Origin: an uncultured Burkholderiales bacterium
Lineage (GTDB): Bacteria; Pseudomonadota; Gammaproteobacteria; Burkholderiales; Burkholderiaceae_C
Assembly (NCBI GenBank): GCA_903892175.1
Contig: CAITHK010000013.1
Span: forward strand, 1-53,382
Direction of reading: 5' to 3'
Length of the DNA: 53,382 nucleotides
A model generated the notes under the pieces. The model made no database searches. It was not told the DNA's origin and saw nothing but the letters and a program-made list of their open reading frames with translations. The position numbers and the translations under genes are program-made. Positions 28,167 through 40,028 of the stretch are shown here, in pieces; the stretch's first letter is position 1; every line of letters begins with the position of its first letter.

Positions 28167-30188
28167 TTATTTGAGCCAGACGAACCAGGTCATCAGCAAG
28201 AACACGCCCAAGATCATCACCAAGGCGTAGTGGTAGAGGTAACCCGATTGGAAACCGCGTGTCACGCTCGACACCCAGCCCACCAACTTCCATGAACCGT
28301 TGACGATGCCGCCATCGATGATGGCTTGGTCGCCGCCCTTCCACAGCCCGGTGCCCAACGCACGTGCACCGCGGGCCAGCACGTTTTCGTTGAACCAGTC
28401 CAAGTAGTATTTGTTTTCCAACAAGGTGTAAATGGGTTGGCAAGTGCGTTTGATCGCCGCTGGCACAGCGGGGTTGACCATGTACATGTAGTACGAACTG
28501 GCCACGCCGGCCAACGCCAACCAAAACGGCAGCGAGGTCAAAGCATGCAAGGCCATGGCAACAGCGCCGTGGTATTCCTCGGCCAAGGCGTGCATGGCAT
28601 GGTGTTTTTCAGCATTGATGAAGATGGCGTCTTTGAAGAACTCACCATAGAGCATGGCGTCGATGGTCAAGTAACCGATCAACACCGAGGGAATGGCCAA
28701 CAGCAACAAAGGAACGGTCACAACCCAAGGGGACTCATGGGGGCTGTGGTCATGGTCATCGTGACCGTGATGGTCGTCATGGCCATGGTGTGCATCAGGG
28801 TTCTGGTCATAACGTTCTTCGCCATGGAACACCAAGAAGTACATGCGGAAGGAATAGAAGGCGGTGACAAACACACCGGCCAACACCGCAAAGTGTGCAA
28901 AGCCCGCGCCTGGCAGATGGCTTTCAGCCACGGCTTCGATGATGCTGTCTTTGGAATAGAAGCCGGCAAAGAACGGCGTGCCGATCAAAGCCAAGGAACC
29001 CAGCAAGGAGGTGATCCAAGTGATGGGCATGTACTTGCGCACGCCGCCCATCCAACGGATGTCCTGGTTGTGGTGCATGCCCATGATGACCGATCCAGCA
29101 CCCAAGAACAACAGGGCTTTGAAGAAGGCGTGTGTCATGAGGTGGAACACGGCCACCGAGTAAGCCGAAGCCCCCAGGGCCACCGTCATGTAACCCAATT
29201 GCGACAAGGTGGAGTAAGCCACCACGCGCTTGATGTCGTTTTGAATCAGGCCCAAAAAGCCCATGAACAAAGCCGTGATGGCACCGATCACCAAGATGAA
29301 GTTGAGCGCCGTGTCTGACAACTCAAACAAGGGCGACATGCGTGTCACCATGAAGATGCCTGCAGTCACCATGGTGGCGGCGTGGATCAAGGCAGAAATG
29401 GGCGTGGGGCCTTCCATCGAGTCAGGCAACCACACATGCAAGGGGAATTGGGCCGATTTGCCCATGGCTCCAATAAAGAGGCAAATACAGATCACGGTCA
29501 CCAACATCCAGTCGGTGCCGGGAAAGGTGATGGCGCCCAACTCGGCGGCTTTGGCAAAGGCCTCGGTGTAGTTCAAGGTGCCGGCATAGGCCACGATCAA
29601 GCCGATGCCTAAGATGAAACCAAAGTCACCCACGCGGTTGACCAAGAAGGCTTTCATGTTGGCGAAGATGGCCGTGGGTTTGTTGAACCAGAAACCGATC
29701 AGCAGGTATGACACCAGGCCCACGGCTTCCCAACCAAAGAACAGTTGCAGCATGTTGTTGCTCATGACCAGCATCAACATGGAGAAAGTGAACAGCGAGA
29801 TGTAGGAGAAGAAGCGGTTGTAGCCCTCGTCTTCTTCCATGTAGCCAATGGTGTAGAGGTGAACCATCAAGGACACGAAGGTGACCACGCACATCATCAT
29901 GGCGGTCAGGCCATCCACCAAAAAGCCCACTTCCATTTTCAAACCACCCACCACCATCCAGGTGTAGAGGGTGTCGTTGAAGCGGGCGCCGTCGATGGCC
30001 ACGCTCTTGAGCGTCATGGCCGACAGCACGAAAGCAATGAACACACCCAGAATGGTCAAGGTGTGGGTCAGGCGACGGCCGATCCAGTTGCCACCGAAAC
30101 GGGTGCCAAACAGGCCAGCCAAGGTCGAGCCAACCAGCGGTGCCAGCGGCACGGCCAGCAATGTAGAAGCTTGTAGGGTTTGTGACAT
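28167..30188 (-). CDS. nuoL: NADH-quinone oxidoreductase subunit L
   Basis: MSQTLQASTLLAVPLAPLVG...; SAQFPLHVWLPDSMEGPTPISALIHAATMVTAGIFM. Confidence 0.97.
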   Translation of the reverse strand: MSQTLQASTLLAVPLAPLVGSTLAGLFGTRFGGNWIGRRLTHTLTILGVFIAFVLSAMTLKSVAIDGARFNDTLYTWMVVGGLKMEVGFLVDGLTAMMMCVVTFVSLMVHLYTIGYMEEDEGYNRFFSYISLFTFSMLMLVMSNNMLQLFFGWEAVGLVSYLLIGFWFNKPTAIFANMKAFLVNRVGDFGFILGIGLIVAYAGTLNYTEAFAKAAELGAITFPGTDWMLVTVICICLFIGAMGKSAQFPLHVWLPDSMEGPTPISALIHAATMVTAGIFMVTRMSPLFELSDTALNFILVIGAITALFMGFLGLIQNDIKRVVAYSTLSQLGYMTVALGASAYSVAVFHLMTHAFFKALLFLGAGSVIMGMHHNQDIRWMGGVRKYMPITWITSLLGSLALIGTPFFAGFYSKDSIIEAVAESHLPGAGFAHFAVLAGVFVTAFYSFRMYFLVFHGEERYDQNPDAHHGHDDHHGHDDHDHSPHESPWVVTVPLLLLAIPSVLIGYLTIDAMLYGEFFKDAIFINAEKHHAMHALAEEYHGAVAMALHALTSLPFWLALAGVASSYYMYMVNPAVPAAIKRTCQPIYTLLENKYYLDWFNENVLARGARALGTGLWKGGDQAIIDGGIVNGSWKLVGWVSSVTRGFQSGYLYHYALVMILGVFLLMTWFVWLK

Positions 30189-30198
30189 GGTGTCAGAC

Positions 30199-30274
30199 CT
30201 CCGCAGGGCCGCCCCAAGGCAGGCATGAGCCCCCTGGGAGGGCAGTGAATACACAAAGTGATGAACGTGGGGCC
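30199..30274. repeat. Dispersed intergenic repeat, copy A (nuoL-nuoK spacer)
   Basis: CTCCGCAGGGCCGCCCC...GAGGGCAGTGAATACACAAAGTGATGAACGTGGGG; matches 36452-36505. Confidence 0.8.
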
Positions 30275-30280
30275 TTCATA

Positions 30281-30589
30281 TCAACCCTTGAGCGTGTTGA
30301 GTTCATCCACGTTGATGCTGGATTTGTTGCGGAACAACTGAACCAGAATCGCCAGACCAATGGCCGACTCCGCAGCCGCCACCGTCAAGATGAAGAAAAC
30401 AAAGATCTGACCATTCAAGTCACCCAAGTAGTGAGAGAACGCCACAAAGTTCATGTTGACCGCGAGCAGCATCAACTCGATCGCCATCAACAAGACGATC
30501 AGGTTTTTACGGTTCAAGAAAATACCGGTCACGGACAAGGCGAACAAAATCGCGCCCAGCGTGAGGTAGTGGCCTAGGGTGATGCTCAT
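30281..30589 (-). CDS. nuoK: NADH-quinone oxidoreductase subunit K
   Basis: [52 protein letters not shown]. Confidence 0.97.
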   Translation of the reverse strand: MSITLGHYLTLGAILFALSVTGIFLNRKNLIVLLMAIELMLLAVNMNFVAFSHYLGDLNGQIFVFFILTVAAAESAIGLAILVQLFRNKSSINVDELNTLKG

Positions 30590-31320
30590 GCTTTTTTCTC
30601 CGACTCTGGGGCGGGTTCAACGGCTGGTTGAACGGCTGCCATCTTGACCAAGGACACACGGTCACGCGCTTTGACGCGCACTTGCTGACTCGGGTCCTGG
30701 GTTTTGGTGTCTTTGCGGGCACGCAAGGTCAAGGCGATGGCCGCGATCAAGGCCACCAACAAAATCAGCGCGGCCACTTGCACGGGGTACAGGTACTCGG
30801 TGTAGAGCAGCACACCCAAGGCCTTGGTGTTGGAGACTTGCGCCACCACCACATGCCCCACATCGGCCACTTGCGGTGCAGCGGCAGCAGCACCCGACGC
30901 AGCGCTGTCTGGGGCGTTCACAGCGACAGGCGTGACCAACGTGGCAACGGGCGACACGCGTGGCTGACTGACGCGAAAGCCACCCAGCAACACAGCGGCC
31001 AATTCAAGGGCAATCACGGCACCCACCGTGGCGGCCAAGGGAAAGTGATTCCAAAAGCCCTGTCGGATGCTGTCGATGTTGATGTCGAGCATCATCACCA
31101 CAAACAAGAACAAGACCATCACAGCGCCGACATAAACCAGCACCAAGGCGATGGAGAGGAATTCCGCTTGGAGCAGCATCCACACGCCCGAAGCTTGGAA
31201 AAACGCCAGCACCAGGTACAGGGCTGCGTGCACAGGGTTGCGCGCCGTGATGACGCGAAAGGCAGCAAACAGCAAAACTGCTGAGAAGCCGTAGAAAAGA
31301 ACCGATTGAACGTCCATCAT
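30586..31320 (-). CDS. nuoJ: NADH-quinone oxidoreductase subunit J
   Basis: [53 protein letters not shown]. Confidence 0.96.
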   Translation of the reverse strand: MMDVQSVLFYGFSAVLLFAAFRVITARNPVHAALYLVLAFFQASGVWMLLQAEFLSIALVLVYVGAVMVLFLFVVMMLDINIDSIRQGFWNHFPLAATVGAVIALELAAVLLGGFRVSQPRVSPVATLVTPVAVNAPDSAASGAAAAAPQVADVGHVVVAQVSNTKALGVLLYTEYLYPVQVAALILLVALIAAIALTLRARKDTKTQDPSQQVRVKARDRVSLVKMAAVQPAVEPAPESEKKA

Positions 31321-31328
31321 GAAGTCTT

Positions 31329-31841
31329 TCAGCGGTATTTGGCGTCAGCAGCTTTGTTGGCTGCGATTTCGGGTTCGTAGCGATCGCCCACGGCCAACAA
31401 CATCTCTTTGGTGAAGTACAGATCGCCGCGCTTTTCGCCGTGGTACTCGAAGATGTGGGTTTCGACAATCGAATCGACCGGGCAGCTCTCTTCGCAAAAA
31501 CCGCAAAAGATGCATTTGGTCAGGTCGATGTCGTAGCGGGTGGTGCGGCGGCTGCCATCGGCTCGTTGGTCGGACTCGATGGTGATGGCCATGGCCGGGC
31601 AAACGGCCTCGCACAGCTTGCACGCGATGCAACGCTCTTCGCCGTTTTCGTAACGACGCAGCGCATGCAGGCCTCGAAAGCGCGGCGACATGGGTGTTTT
31701 CTCTTCCGGAAACTGCACCGTGATGCTGCGCGCAAACATGTACTTGCCGGTCAAGGCCATGCCTTTGAACAGCTCGGTGAGCAAGAAGCTAGACAAGAAG
31801 TCGCGCAAGGAGAAAGGAGCGGAATGTGTGGTTGTGGTCAT
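31329..31841 (-). CDS. nuoI: NADH-quinone oxidoreductase subunit I
   Basis: Two 4Fe-4S motifs: [16 protein letters not shown] and [16 protein letters not shown]; start taken at [12 protein letters not shown]. Confidence 0.96.
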   Translation of the reverse strand: MTTTTHSAPFSLRDFLSSFLLTELFKGMALTGKYMFARSITVQFPEEKTPMSPRFRGLHALRRYENGEERCIACKLCEAVCPAMAITIESDQRADGSRRTTRYDIDLTKCIFCGFCEESCPVDSIVETHIFEYHGEKRGDLYFTKEMLLAVGDRYEPEIAANKAADAKYR

Positions 31842-31852
31842 GATTGGTCTCA

Positions 31853-32935
31853 TCAGTTCCAGATGTTCCATGGGGTCTGCATCCAGACACCCACCACCAG
31901 CAACCAAACCAAGGTCACGGGAATGAAGATCTTCCAACCCAAACGCATGATTTGGTCATAGCGGTAACGGGGGAAGGTAGCGCGAACCCACAGGAACATG
32001 GTCACGACCACAAAGGTCTTGAGGCCTAGCCAAATCCAGCCAGGCACCAGGTTGAACAGCGCGTTGTCAAGGGGTGACAACCAGCCACCCAAGAACATCA
32101 CCACGGTCAACATGGACACCAAGATCATGTTGGCGTATTCGGCCAAGAAGAACATGGCGAAGGACATGCCGGAGTACTCGATCATGTGGCCGGCCACGAT
32201 TTCGGACTCACCTTCCACCACGTCAAACGGGTGACGGTTGGTTTCGGCCAGGCCAGAGATGAAATAGACCAAAAAGATGGGGAACAAAGGCAGCCAGTTC
32301 CATGACAAGAATGTCAGGCCTTTGTCGGCCATCATGCCTTTGGCTTGACCCATCACGATGTCGCTCATGTTGAGGCTGGTGGACACCATCAGCACGATCA
32401 CAAAGCAAAATCCCATGGCGATTTCATAGCTCACCATTTGGGCCGAGGCACGCATGGCACCCAAGAAGGCGTACTTGGAGTTGGACGCCCAACCCGCGAT
32501 GATGACGCCATAGACTTCCAGCGAGGTGATGGCCATCAAAAACAACAAGCCGGCATTGACGTTGGCCAAGGCCACATCGGGGCCAAAGGGAATCACCGCC
32601 CAGGCTGCAAGCGCGGGCATGATGGTCATGATGGGACCCAGCAAGAACAAGCCGGTGGAGGCTTGGGTTGGCACAATGATTTCTTTGGTCAGCAGTTTGA
32701 GGGCGTCAGCAATGGGCTGCAACAAGCCACCCGGGCCCGTGCGGTTGGGGCCTTTGCGGATTTGGGTGTAGCCAATGGCCTTGCGCTCCCACAGCGTGAG
32801 GTAAGCCACGCAACCCATCAAGGGCAGCAACACCGCCACGATTTTCATCAAGGTCCACAAGACTGGCCAGGCCATGGTGGTCCACCATGCTTGGGATGAC
32901 AGGGCCAGACCTGCGTTGAAAATTGCGTCCACCAT
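31853..32935 (-). CDS. nuoH: NADH-quinone oxidoreductase subunit H
   Basis: [55 protein letters not shown]; start overlaps the nuoG stop (TGATG). Confidence 0.97.
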   Translation of the reverse strand: MVDAIFNAGLALSSQAWWTTMAWPVLWTLMKIVAVLLPLMGCVAYLTLWERKAIGYTQIRKGPNRTGPGGLLQPIADALKLLTKEIIVPTQASTGLFLLGPIMTIMPALAAWAVIPFGPDVALANVNAGLLFLMAITSLEVYGVIIAGWASNSKYAFLGAMRASAQMVSYEIAMGFCFVIVLMVSTSLNMSDIVMGQAKGMMADKGLTFLSWNWLPLFPIFLVYFISGLAETNRHPFDVVEGESEIVAGHMIEYSGMSFAMFFLAEYANMILVSMLTVVMFLGGWLSPLDNALFNLVPGWIWLGLKTFVVVTMFLWVRATFPRYRYDQIMRLGWKIFIPVTLVWLLVVGVWMQTPWNIWN

Positions 32936-35079
32936 CACAGAGCTCCTTCCAACTTCGCATCGACCGGAGGTTGTTTGGCATCCGCCGGAGGTTGTTTGGC
33001 ATCCGCTGTCAACTGCAGCGACGGTGCGCGACGCACCAAGCTGTCGAGTTGGTAAATCGCTGCCGAGGCAGGTTGCCCTGCGGCTGGGCTGACATCCACG
33101 TGCGCACTGCAAACGTTGGACAACAAAGCCGTCACATCGGCGGGAATGGCCTGGGCACGCACTTCGTCAATCGTCTCGAATGCAAAGCCTGGCACATGCA
33201 ACATCGAACCCAAGACGCGCAACACTTTCCATGCGGGGCGGGTTTCGCCCAAAGGCTTGACCACGCCGTGGAAACTTTGCACGCGGCCTTCGGTGTTGAT
33301 GAAGGTGCCTGCTGTTTCGGTGAAGGGTGAGATGGGCAACAGCACATCGCTGATGTCCAGGTTGGTTTTGAACGGTGACAGGGTGACCACCATCTCGGCT
33401 TGACCCATTGCCTGTGCAGCGACTGCACCGTTGGCAGCATCCAACGCAGGTTCGGTGTTGAGCAAGACCACGGCCTTCAAACCACCGGTCAACATCTGAC
33501 CCGCGTTCAAACCACCGGCCAGGGGCAAGGCACCCACCACCTGTGCACCCACGGTGTTGGCGGCTTCACCCAGGTAACCCACGGTGGCACCCGTTTGCGC
33601 GCCGATCCAGTTGGCCAAGCTCAGCAAGCTCGACGCTTTGGCGTGGTGCGCTGCGGCGTTGCCCAAGAAAATGGCTTTGCGCTCACCGCCCGTCAAGGAC
33701 TTGGCGATGGCTTGCGCTTGTGCATTGCTGGCGTCGCCCGCCACAGGGGCAGCAACCCCGGTGATGGCACCCACCGCTGAAGCCACATCGGCCAGGGCTT
33801 GCACCCAATGGGCGGCGTCAGCCAGCAAAGTGTTGGCCACCGGCATGGCCCAGTCATAGGACTGCGCGTTCAAGGCATGCAGCTTGGCACCGTTGCGTAC
33901 CGCTTGGCGCAGGCGTTGAGCCATCAAAGGCTGGTCTTTGCGGATGTTGCTGCCAATCACCAACACACGCTGCAATGTGCTCAGCGAGGCCAACGAGGTA
34001 CCCAACCAACGCGTTTTCGCGTCGTGCTGGAAGTCGGCGGCGCGCAAACGGGTGTCGATGTTTTGGCTGCCCAGTCCGCGCATGAGAGACGCGGCCAGGA
34101 ACAACTCTTCAGCGGTGCTGTGCGGGCTGGCCAAGGTGCCGATGGCCTGTGCGCCATGCTGGGCTTTGACGCCTTGCAGGCCATTGGCCACGTATTCCAA
34201 GGCGGTTTGCCAATCGACTTCTTTCCACTCGCCGCCTTGCTTGAGCATGGGGGTGGTCAAGCGGTCGGCGCTCTCCAAGGCTTCGTAGCTGAAGCGGTCG
34301 CGGTCGGCGATCCAGCATTCGTTGACGTCTTCGTTTTCCAAAGGCACGACACGCAGCACTTTGTTGTTCTTGACTTGAACAATCAGGTTGGCACCGGTGG
34401 CGTCGTGCGGGCTGACCGACTTGCGGCGGCTCAACTCCCAAGTGCGGGCCTGGTAGCGAAAGGGTTTGCTGGTCAGGGCGCCTACGGGGCAGATGTCGAT
34501 CATGTTGCCCGACAACTCAGAGTCCACCGACTGGCCCACAAAGGTTTCGATCTCGGCATGCTCGCCGCGGTGCGACATGCCCAGCTCCATGATGCCGGCC
34601 ACTTCTTGGCCAAAGCGCACGCAGCGGGTGCAGTGGATGCAGCGGCTCATCTCTTGCATGCTGATGAGTGGACCCACGTCTTTGTGGAACACGACGCGTT
34701 TTTCTTCTTCGTAACGCGAGGTCGAACCACCATAGCCCACCGCCAAGTCTTGCAACTGGCATTCACCGCCTTGGTCACAAATGGGGCAATCGAGCGGGTG
34801 GTTGATGAGCAAAAACTCCATCACCGATTTCTGGGCTTTGACGGCTTTGTCGCTCTTGGTGCGCACGACCATGCCTTGTGTCACGGGTGTGGCGCAAGCG
34901 GGCATGGGTTTGGGGGCTTTTTCCACATCGACCAGACACATGCGGCAGTTGGCCGCAATGCTGAGCTTCTTGTGATAGCAGAAGTGGGGAATGTAGGTGC
35001 CGGCCTTTTCAGCCGCATGCATGACCATGCAGCCTTCTTGGACTTCAACCTTTTTGCCGTCGAGTTCGATTTCAACCAT
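32935..35079 (-). CDS. nuoG: NADH-quinone oxidoreductase subunit G
   Basis: [66 protein letters not shown]. Confidence 0.97.
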   Translation of the reverse strand: MVEIELDGKKVEVQEGCMVMHAAEKAGTYIPHFCYHKKLSIAANCRMCLVDVEKAPKPMPACATPVTQGMVVRTKSDKAVKAQKSVMEFLLINHPLDCPICDQGGECQLQDLAVGYGGSTSRYEEEKRVVFHKDVGPLISMQEMSRCIHCTRCVRFGQEVAGIMELGMSHRGEHAEIETFVGQSVDSELSGNMIDICPVGALTSKPFRYQARTWELSRRKSVSPHDATGANLIVQVKNNKVLRVVPLENEDVNECWIADRDRFSYEALESADRLTTPMLKQGGEWKEVDWQTALEYVANGLQGVKAQHGAQAIGTLASPHSTAEELFLAASLMRGLGSQNIDTRLRAADFQHDAKTRWLGTSLASLSTLQRVLVIGSNIRKDQPLMAQRLRQAVRNGAKLHALNAQSYDWAMPVANTLLADAAHWVQALADVASAVGAITGVAAPVAGDASNAQAQAIAKSLTGGERKAIFLGNAAAHHAKASSLLSLANWIGAQTGATVGYLGEAANTVGAQVVGALPLAGGLNAGQMLTGGLKAVVLLNTEPALDAANGAVAAQAMGQAEMVVTLSPFKTNLDISDVLLPISPFTETAGTFINTEGRVQSFHGVVKPLGETRPAWKVLRVLGSMLHVPGFAFETIDEVRAQAIPADVTALLSNVCSAHVDVSPAAGQPASAAIYQLDSLVRRAPSLQLTADAKQPPADAKQPPVDAKLEGAL
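32957..33006. repeat. Short in-frame 21-bp tandem repeat at the nuoG 3' end
   Basis: GCATCGACCGGAGGTTGTTTG|GCATCCGCCGGAGGTTGTTTG|GCATCCGC; encodes [18 protein letters not shown]. Confidence 0.85.
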
Positions 35080-35091
35080 GGTGCTTATCCG

Positions 35092-36444
35092 TCAAACGTA
35101 CGCCGGGACCATGCAGGTCTTGTGCGTGATGTGGTGTTCAAATTCGTGGCGGAAATGCTTGAGCATGCCGCGCACAGGCATGGCGGCGGCGTCACCCAAG
35201 GCGCAAATTGTGCGCCCCATGATGTTTTCTGCCACGTTGTCCAACAAGTCCATGTCGCTGGGGCGGCCCTCGCCGCGCTCCAAACGGTCGACCATGCGCC
35301 AGAGCCAACCCGTGCCTTCGCGGCAAGGGGTGCATTGGCCACACGATTCGTGCATGTAGAAATAACTCAAGCGTTGCAGGCTCTTGACCATGCAGCGCGA
35401 ATCGTCCATCACGATGACAGCGCCTGAGCCCAACATTGAGCCCGCTTTGGCGATCGAGTCGTAGTCCATGGTGCAGTCCATGATGATGTGGGCTGGCAAC
35501 ACAGGGGCCGACGAACCGCCAGGAATCACCGCCTTGAGCTGGCGACCTTGGCGCACGCCACCGGCCAACTCCAGCAGTTTGGAGAAGGGGGTGCCCATGG
35601 GGATTTCGTAGTTGCCTGGACGCTCCACGTCACCGCTGACCGAGAAGATCTTGGTGCCGCCGTTGTTGGGCTTGCCACATTCGAGGTAAGCCTGCCCGCC
35701 GTTGCGAATGATCCAAGGCACGGCCGCGAAGGTTTCGGTGTTGTTGATGGTGGTGGGTTTGCCATACAAACCAAAGCTGGCTGGGAACGGTGGCTTGAAG
35801 CGGGGTTGACCCTTCTTGCCTTCGAGAGACTCCAGCAGCGCGGTTTCTTCGCCGCAGATGTAAGCGCCAAAACCATGGGCGGCATGCAACTGGAAGCTGA
35901 AGTTCGAGCCCATGATGTGGTCGCCCAAAAAGCCTGCAGCACGCGCCTCGTCAAGGGCCGCTTCAAAGCGTTCGTAGGTTTGGAAAATTTCGCCGTGGAT
36001 GTAGTTGTAGCCCACGCTGATGCCCATGGCATAGGCTGCAATGGCCATGCCTTCGATCACGATGTGCGGGTTGTGCTGCAAGATTTCACGGTCTTTGCAA
36101 GTACCCGGCTCACCCTCGTCGGAGTTGCACACCAAATACTTTTGGCCGGGAAATTGGCGGGGCATGAAGCTCCACTTCAAGCCGGTGGGAAAGCCCGCAC
36201 CGCCGCGACCGCGCAAGCCCGACTCTTTGACGGTGGCAATGACCTGGTCTTGGGTCAAGCCCTCGCCGCCGTCTTGGCCCAAAATTTTGCGCAAGGCTTG
36301 GTAGCCACCGCGCGCCACATAGTCTTGCAACGACCAGTTGCTGCCGTTGAGGTCGGCCAAGATTTGAGGGCCGAGGTGACGGCCATGAAAGCAGGTCTCG
36401 ACCGCGTTGGTCTGAAATTGTGAAAGCAGGTGTTGGAGGTTCAT
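35092..36444 (-). CDS. nuoF: NADH-quinone oxidoreductase subunit F
   Basis: [56 protein letters not shown]. Confidence 0.97.
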   Translation of the reverse strand: MNLQHLLSQFQTNAVETCFHGRHLGPQILADLNGSNWSLQDYVARGGYQALRKILGQDGGEGLTQDQVIATVKESGLRGRGGAGFPTGLKWSFMPRQFPGQKYLVCNSDEGEPGTCKDREILQHNPHIVIEGMAIAAYAMGISVGYNYIHGEIFQTYERFEAALDEARAAGFLGDHIMGSNFSFQLHAAHGFGAYICGEETALLESLEGKKGQPRFKPPFPASFGLYGKPTTINNTETFAAVPWIIRNGGQAYLECGKPNNGGTKIFSVSGDVERPGNYEIPMGTPFSKLLELAGGVRQGRQLKAVIPGGSSAPVLPAHIIMDCTMDYDSIAKAGSMLGSGAVIVMDDSRCMVKSLQRLSYFYMHESCGQCTPCREGTGWLWRMVDRLERGEGRPSDMDLLDNVAENIMGRTICALGDAAAMPVRGMLKHFRHEFEHHITHKTCMVPAYV

Positions 36445-36451
36445 GGTTGGA

Positions 36452-36505
36452 CTCCCGCAGGGCCGCCCAGGGGGGCAGTGAATACGCGCAGCGATGAACG
36501 TGGGG
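36452..36505. repeat. Dispersed intergenic repeat, copy B (nuoF-nuoE spacer)
   Basis: CTCCCGCAGGGCCGCCCAGGGGGGCAGTGAATACGCGCAGCGATGAACGTGGGG; matches 30199-30274. Confidence 0.8.
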
Positions 36506-36508
36506 ACA

Positions 36509-37030
36509 TCATGTGTTTTCCTTCACCGCACGCAAACCATCGACCAGTTGGTCGATCTTGTCGTTGCTCATGTAGCTGCACATGGTGCGGTCGTTGACCA
36601 ACAGCACGGGTGCATCGGCGCAAGCACCCATGCACTCGCCGGGTTGCAAAGTGAACAGGCCATCGGGTGTGGTACCGCCCACGTCAATGCCCAGCTTCTT
36701 GACCAAATGCTCCAGGGCCGCTTGGCCATTGCGCAACTGGCAAGGCAAGTTGGTGCAGACGTTGATCTTGAACTTGCCAACCGGTTGCAAGTTGTACATG
36801 TTGTAGAAGGTGGTCACTTCGTGCACCGCCATGGGCGCCATGCCCAGGTGATCGGCAATGGCGCGCTCGCTGTCAGCGCTGACAAAGCCCTGCTCTTGCT
36901 GCACGATGGCCAAGCAGGCCATGACGGCCGACTGCTTTTGGTCGTCGGGGTACTTGGCCACTTCGTGGTCGAAACGTGCGTAGGTTTGGGCCGACAGCGC
37001 GGGGCTGTGGGTGCTGGTGTGAGAACTCAT
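36509..37030 (-). CDS. nuoE: NADH-quinone oxidoreductase subunit E
   Basis: [49 protein letters not shown]. Confidence 0.96.
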   Translation of the reverse strand: MSSHTSTHSPALSAQTYARFDHEVAKYPDDQKQSAVMACLAIVQQEQGFVSADSERAIADHLGMAPMAVHEVTTFYNMYNLQPVGKFKINVCTNLPCQLRNGQAALEHLVKKLGIDVGGTTPDGLFTLQPGECMGACADAPVLLVNDRTMCSYMSNDKIDQLVDGLRAVKENT

Positions 37031-38280
37031 CGGTCAATTTCCCCGAACACAATGTCCATGGTGCCAATCACCGCCACGGTGTCGGCGATCATGTGGCCAC
37101 GCGCCATTTCATCCATGGCTGCCAAGTGGGCAAAACCAGGGGCGCGAATTTTCAATCGGTAGGGCTTGTTGGCTCCGTCGCTGACGAGGTAAATGCCAAA
37201 CTCACCTTTGGGGTGCTCGACGGCGGCATAGGCCTCGCCTTCGGGCACATGGAAACCTTCGGTAAAGAGCTTGAAGTGATGGATCAGCTCCTCCATGTTG
37301 GACTTCATGCCTTCGCGGCTGGGCGCGGCCACCTTGTGGTTGTCGGTGATGACAGGGCCTGGGTTGACACGCAACCATTGCACGCACTGCTGGATGATGC
37401 GGTTGGACTGGCGCATTTCTTCCACACGCACCAAGTAACGGTCGTAGCAGTCGCCGGTTTTGCCCACAGGGATGTCAAAGTCCATGCGGTCATACACGTC
37501 ATAGGGCTGGTGCTTGCGCAAGTCCCAAGCGATGCCCGAACCACGCAGCATGGCGCCCGTGAAGCCGAGGTTCTTGGCGCGCTCTGGCGTGACGATGCCG
37601 ACATCGACCAAGCGCTGCTTCCAGATGCGGTTGTCGGTCAACAGGGTTTCGTATTCGTCGACCAGCTTGGGGAAACGTTGCGTGAAGTCGTCGATGAAAT
37701 CGAGCAATGAACCTTGGCGGTTTTCGTTCATGCGCGCCATGGCTTTGGCGTTGCGCACCTTGCTCGCCTTGTACTGGGGCATGGTGTCTGGCAAATCGCG
37801 GTACACGCCGCCTGGACGGAAATAGGCTGCGTGCATGCGGGCACCCGACACAGCTTCATACATGTCAAACAGGTCTTCGCGTTCGCGGAAGCAATAAATC
37901 AAGATGTTCATCGCGCCGCAATCAAACCCATGGCAACCCAACCACAGCAAATGGTTGAGCAAGCGGGTGATTTCGGCATACATCACGCGGATGTACTGGG
38001 CGCGCTCGGGCACCTCGATGCCCATCATCTTCTCAATCGCCAAGCAGTACGCGTGCTCGTTGCTCATCATCGACACGTAATCGAGACGATCCATGTAGGG
38101 CAGCGACTGGATGTAGGTTTTGCTCTCGGCCAGTTTTTCGGTGGCACGGTGCAGCAAGCCGATGTGCGGATCGGCGCGTTGCACCACTTCGCCGTCGAGT
38201 TCGAGCACCAGGCGCAGCACGCCGTGCGCAGCCGGGTGCTGTGGCCCTAAGTTGAGGGTGTAATTTTTGATGTCAGCCAT
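37027..38280 (-). CDS. nuoD: NADH-quinone oxidoreductase subunit D
   Basis: [47 protein letters not shown]. Confidence 0.97.
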   Translation of the reverse strand: MADIKNYTLNLGPQHPAAHGVLRLVLELDGEVVQRADPHIGLLHRATEKLAESKTYIQSLPYMDRLDYVSMMSNEHAYCLAIEKMMGIEVPERAQYIRVMYAEITRLLNHLLWLGCHGFDCGAMNILIYCFREREDLFDMYEAVSGARMHAAYFRPGGVYRDLPDTMPQYKASKVRNAKAMARMNENRQGSLLDFIDDFTQRFPKLVDEYETLLTDNRIWKQRLVDVGIVTPERAKNLGFTGAMLRGSGIAWDLRKHQPYDVYDRMDFDIPVGKTGDCYDRYLVRVEEMRQSNRIIQQCVQWLRVNPGPVITDNHKVAAPSREGMKSNMEELIHHFKLFTEGFHVPEGEAYAAVEHPKGEFGIYLVSDGANKPYRLKIRAPGFAHLAAMDEMARGHMIADTVAVIGTMDIVFGEIDR

Positions 38281-38282
38281 GA

Positions 38283-38894
38283 TCAGTGCGTGTCACCGTA
38301 GTTGTCTTCGCGGATGATGCGCGGCGTGATTTCGCGCGGCTCAATGGTGACCGGTTGGTACACCACACGTTTTTGTTCGGCGTCGTAGCGCATTTCGACA
38401 TAACCCGAGGTCGGAAAGTCTTTGCGAAACGGATGGCCAATGAAGCCATAGTCGGTCAAGATGCGACGCAAGTCTTCGTGGCCTTCGAACACGATGCCGA
38501 ACAGATCGAAGGCTTCGCGCTCAAACCAGTTGGCGGAATTCCACAAATCATTGACCGATGCCACCAAAGGCATGTCATCGTTGAGCGCAAACACGCGCAC
38601 ACGCAAACGCCAGTTGTGGGTAATCGACAGCAAATGACACACCACAGCGAAGCGCGGCGCGTCGGTGAATTTGGAATGGGCACCGTCTTTGTAGCTGGAA
38701 TAGTCCAGTCCACACACGTCGATGAGTTGCTCAAAGCCCAAGCGCGGGTCATCGCGCAAGGTTTGCATGACCGCGTGGTAGTTGGCCGCTGACACAGTCA
38801 GCGTGACTTCGCCCAAGGCCGCATCAAGTTGCTGGATGGTGTCGCCCAGCACCGCTTGCAGGCTGGCTTGGAGCGTTTGGATAGAGTGGCTCAT
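38283..38894 (-). CDS. nuoC: NADH-quinone oxidoreductase subunit C
   Basis: [13 protein letters not shown]...; [49 protein letters not shown]. Confidence 0.96.
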   Translation of the reverse strand: MSHSIQTLQASLQAVLGDTIQQLDAALGEVTLTVSAANYHAVMQTLRDDPRLGFEQLIDVCGLDYSSYKDGAHSKFTDAPRFAVVCHLLSITHNWRLRVRVFALNDDMPLVASVNDLWNSANWFEREAFDLFGIVFEGHEDLRRILTDYGFIGHPFRKDFPTSGYVEMRYDAEQKRVVYQPVTIEPREITPRIIREDNYGDTH

Positions 38895-38908
38895 GGTCGC
38901 AGTCCTGC

Positions 38909-39385
38909 TCAACGCGCAATGGTGTTTTCGCGGCGAATCTTGCTTTGCAATTGCAAGATGCCATACAACAGGGCTTCTGCCGTGGGCGGGCAACCAGGCA
39001 CATACACATCCACCGGCACCACACGGTCACAGCCGCGCACCACCGAATAGCTGTAGTGGTAGTAGCCGCCACCGTTGGCGCATGAGCCCATGGACAAGAC
39101 CCAACGAGGCTCAGACATTTGGTCGTAGACCTTGCGCAAAGCAGGCGCCATCTTGTTGCACAAGGTGCCGGCCACGATCATCAAGTCGGACTGGCGTGGA
39201 CTCGGACGAAACAACATGCCAAAGCGGTCAATGTCGTAACGGGCCGCACCCGCATGCATCATCTCCACGGCACAGCATGCCAAGCCAAAGGTCATGGGCC
39301 ACAACGAGCCGGTCTTGGCCCAATTGACCACCGAGTCGTAGGACGTGGTGATGAAGCCTTCTTTGAAAACGCCTTCAAGTGACAT
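38909..39385 (-). CDS. nuoB: NADH-quinone oxidoreductase subunit B
   Basis: [52 protein letters not shown]. Confidence 0.97.
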   Translation of the reverse strand: MSLEGVFKEGFITTSYDSVVNWAKTGSLWPMTFGLACCAVEMMHAGAARYDIDRFGMLFRPSPRQSDLMIVAGTLCNKMAPALRKVYDQMSEPRWVLSMGSCANGGGYYHYSYSVVRGCDRVVPVDVYVPGCPPTAEALLYGILQLQSKIRRENTIAR

Positions 39386-39394
39386 AGTCGATCC

Positions 39395-39754
39395 TTATTC
39401 CCAGTCGATGGCGCCCTTGATCCACATGTAGGCGAAGCCGACTACCAGGATGACAAGGAAGATCATCATATCGATGAAGCCAATGAAACCAATTTCCTTG
39501 AGCGCAACAGCCCATGGAAACAAAAAAGCAATTTCGAGGTCGAACAATATAAAAAGGATGGCGATCAAGTAATAACGCACATCGAACTTCATGCGGGCGT
39601 CCTCGAACGCCTCAAAACCGCACTCGTAGGGGGAGTTTTTAGCGGGGTCAGGACGATTGGGACCCAAGAGGTAACCCAGAACTTGGGGGGCAACCCCCAC
39701 GCCAAGGCCTACAAGGATAAACAGGAGGACGGGGAGGTACTGTTCAAGGCTCAT
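39395..39754 (-). CDS. nuoA: NADH-quinone oxidoreductase subunit A
   Basis: [50 protein letters not shown]. Confidence 0.97.
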   Translation of the reverse strand: MSLEQYLPVLLFILVGLGVGVAPQVLGYLLGPNRPDPAKNSPYECGFEAFEDARMKFDVRYYLIAILFILFDLEIAFLFPWAVALKEIGFIGFIDMMIFLVILVVGFAYMWIKGAIDWE

Positions 39755-39841
39755 CGCAATCTCGCGGTATGACTAGTCGTTCTTAGTCTGCGAGTCTGCC
39801 TCAACCGGTTGACACCAAGTTGACAACAGACTTTGTTTGGA

Positions 39842-39926
39842 TGGTGCCGTCGGCGAGACTCGAACTCGCACAGCTTTCGCCACTACCCCCTCAAGATAGC
39901 GTGTCTACCAATTTCACCACGACGGC
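39842..39926 (-). tRNA. tRNA-Leu (anticodon GAG), with encoded CCA
   Basis: Reverse complement GCCGTCGTGGTGAAATTGGTAGACACGCTATCTTGAGGGGGTAGTGGCGAAAGCTGTGCGAGTTCGAGTCTCGCCGACGGCACCA; loop TT-GAG-GG, T-arm GTTCGAGTC, acceptor GCCGTCG/CGACGGC. Confidence 0.95.
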
Positions 39927-40028
39927 TTGTATGTGTTCTGCAAAACGAAGAGGAATCACGTCTGCTCAACAGCATCAGAGTTTACCCTGAAAAGGGTGAT
40001 TTTCTCTCTGAGACCTGAGGTTTTGTGT

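Noticed and set aside
28326-29318. 330-aa plus-strand ORF
   Set aside because: Antisense to nuoL; composition is an artefact of the opposite coding strand.
33799-35427. 542-aa plus-strand ORF
   Set aside because: Antisense across nuoG and nuoF; no domain recognised.
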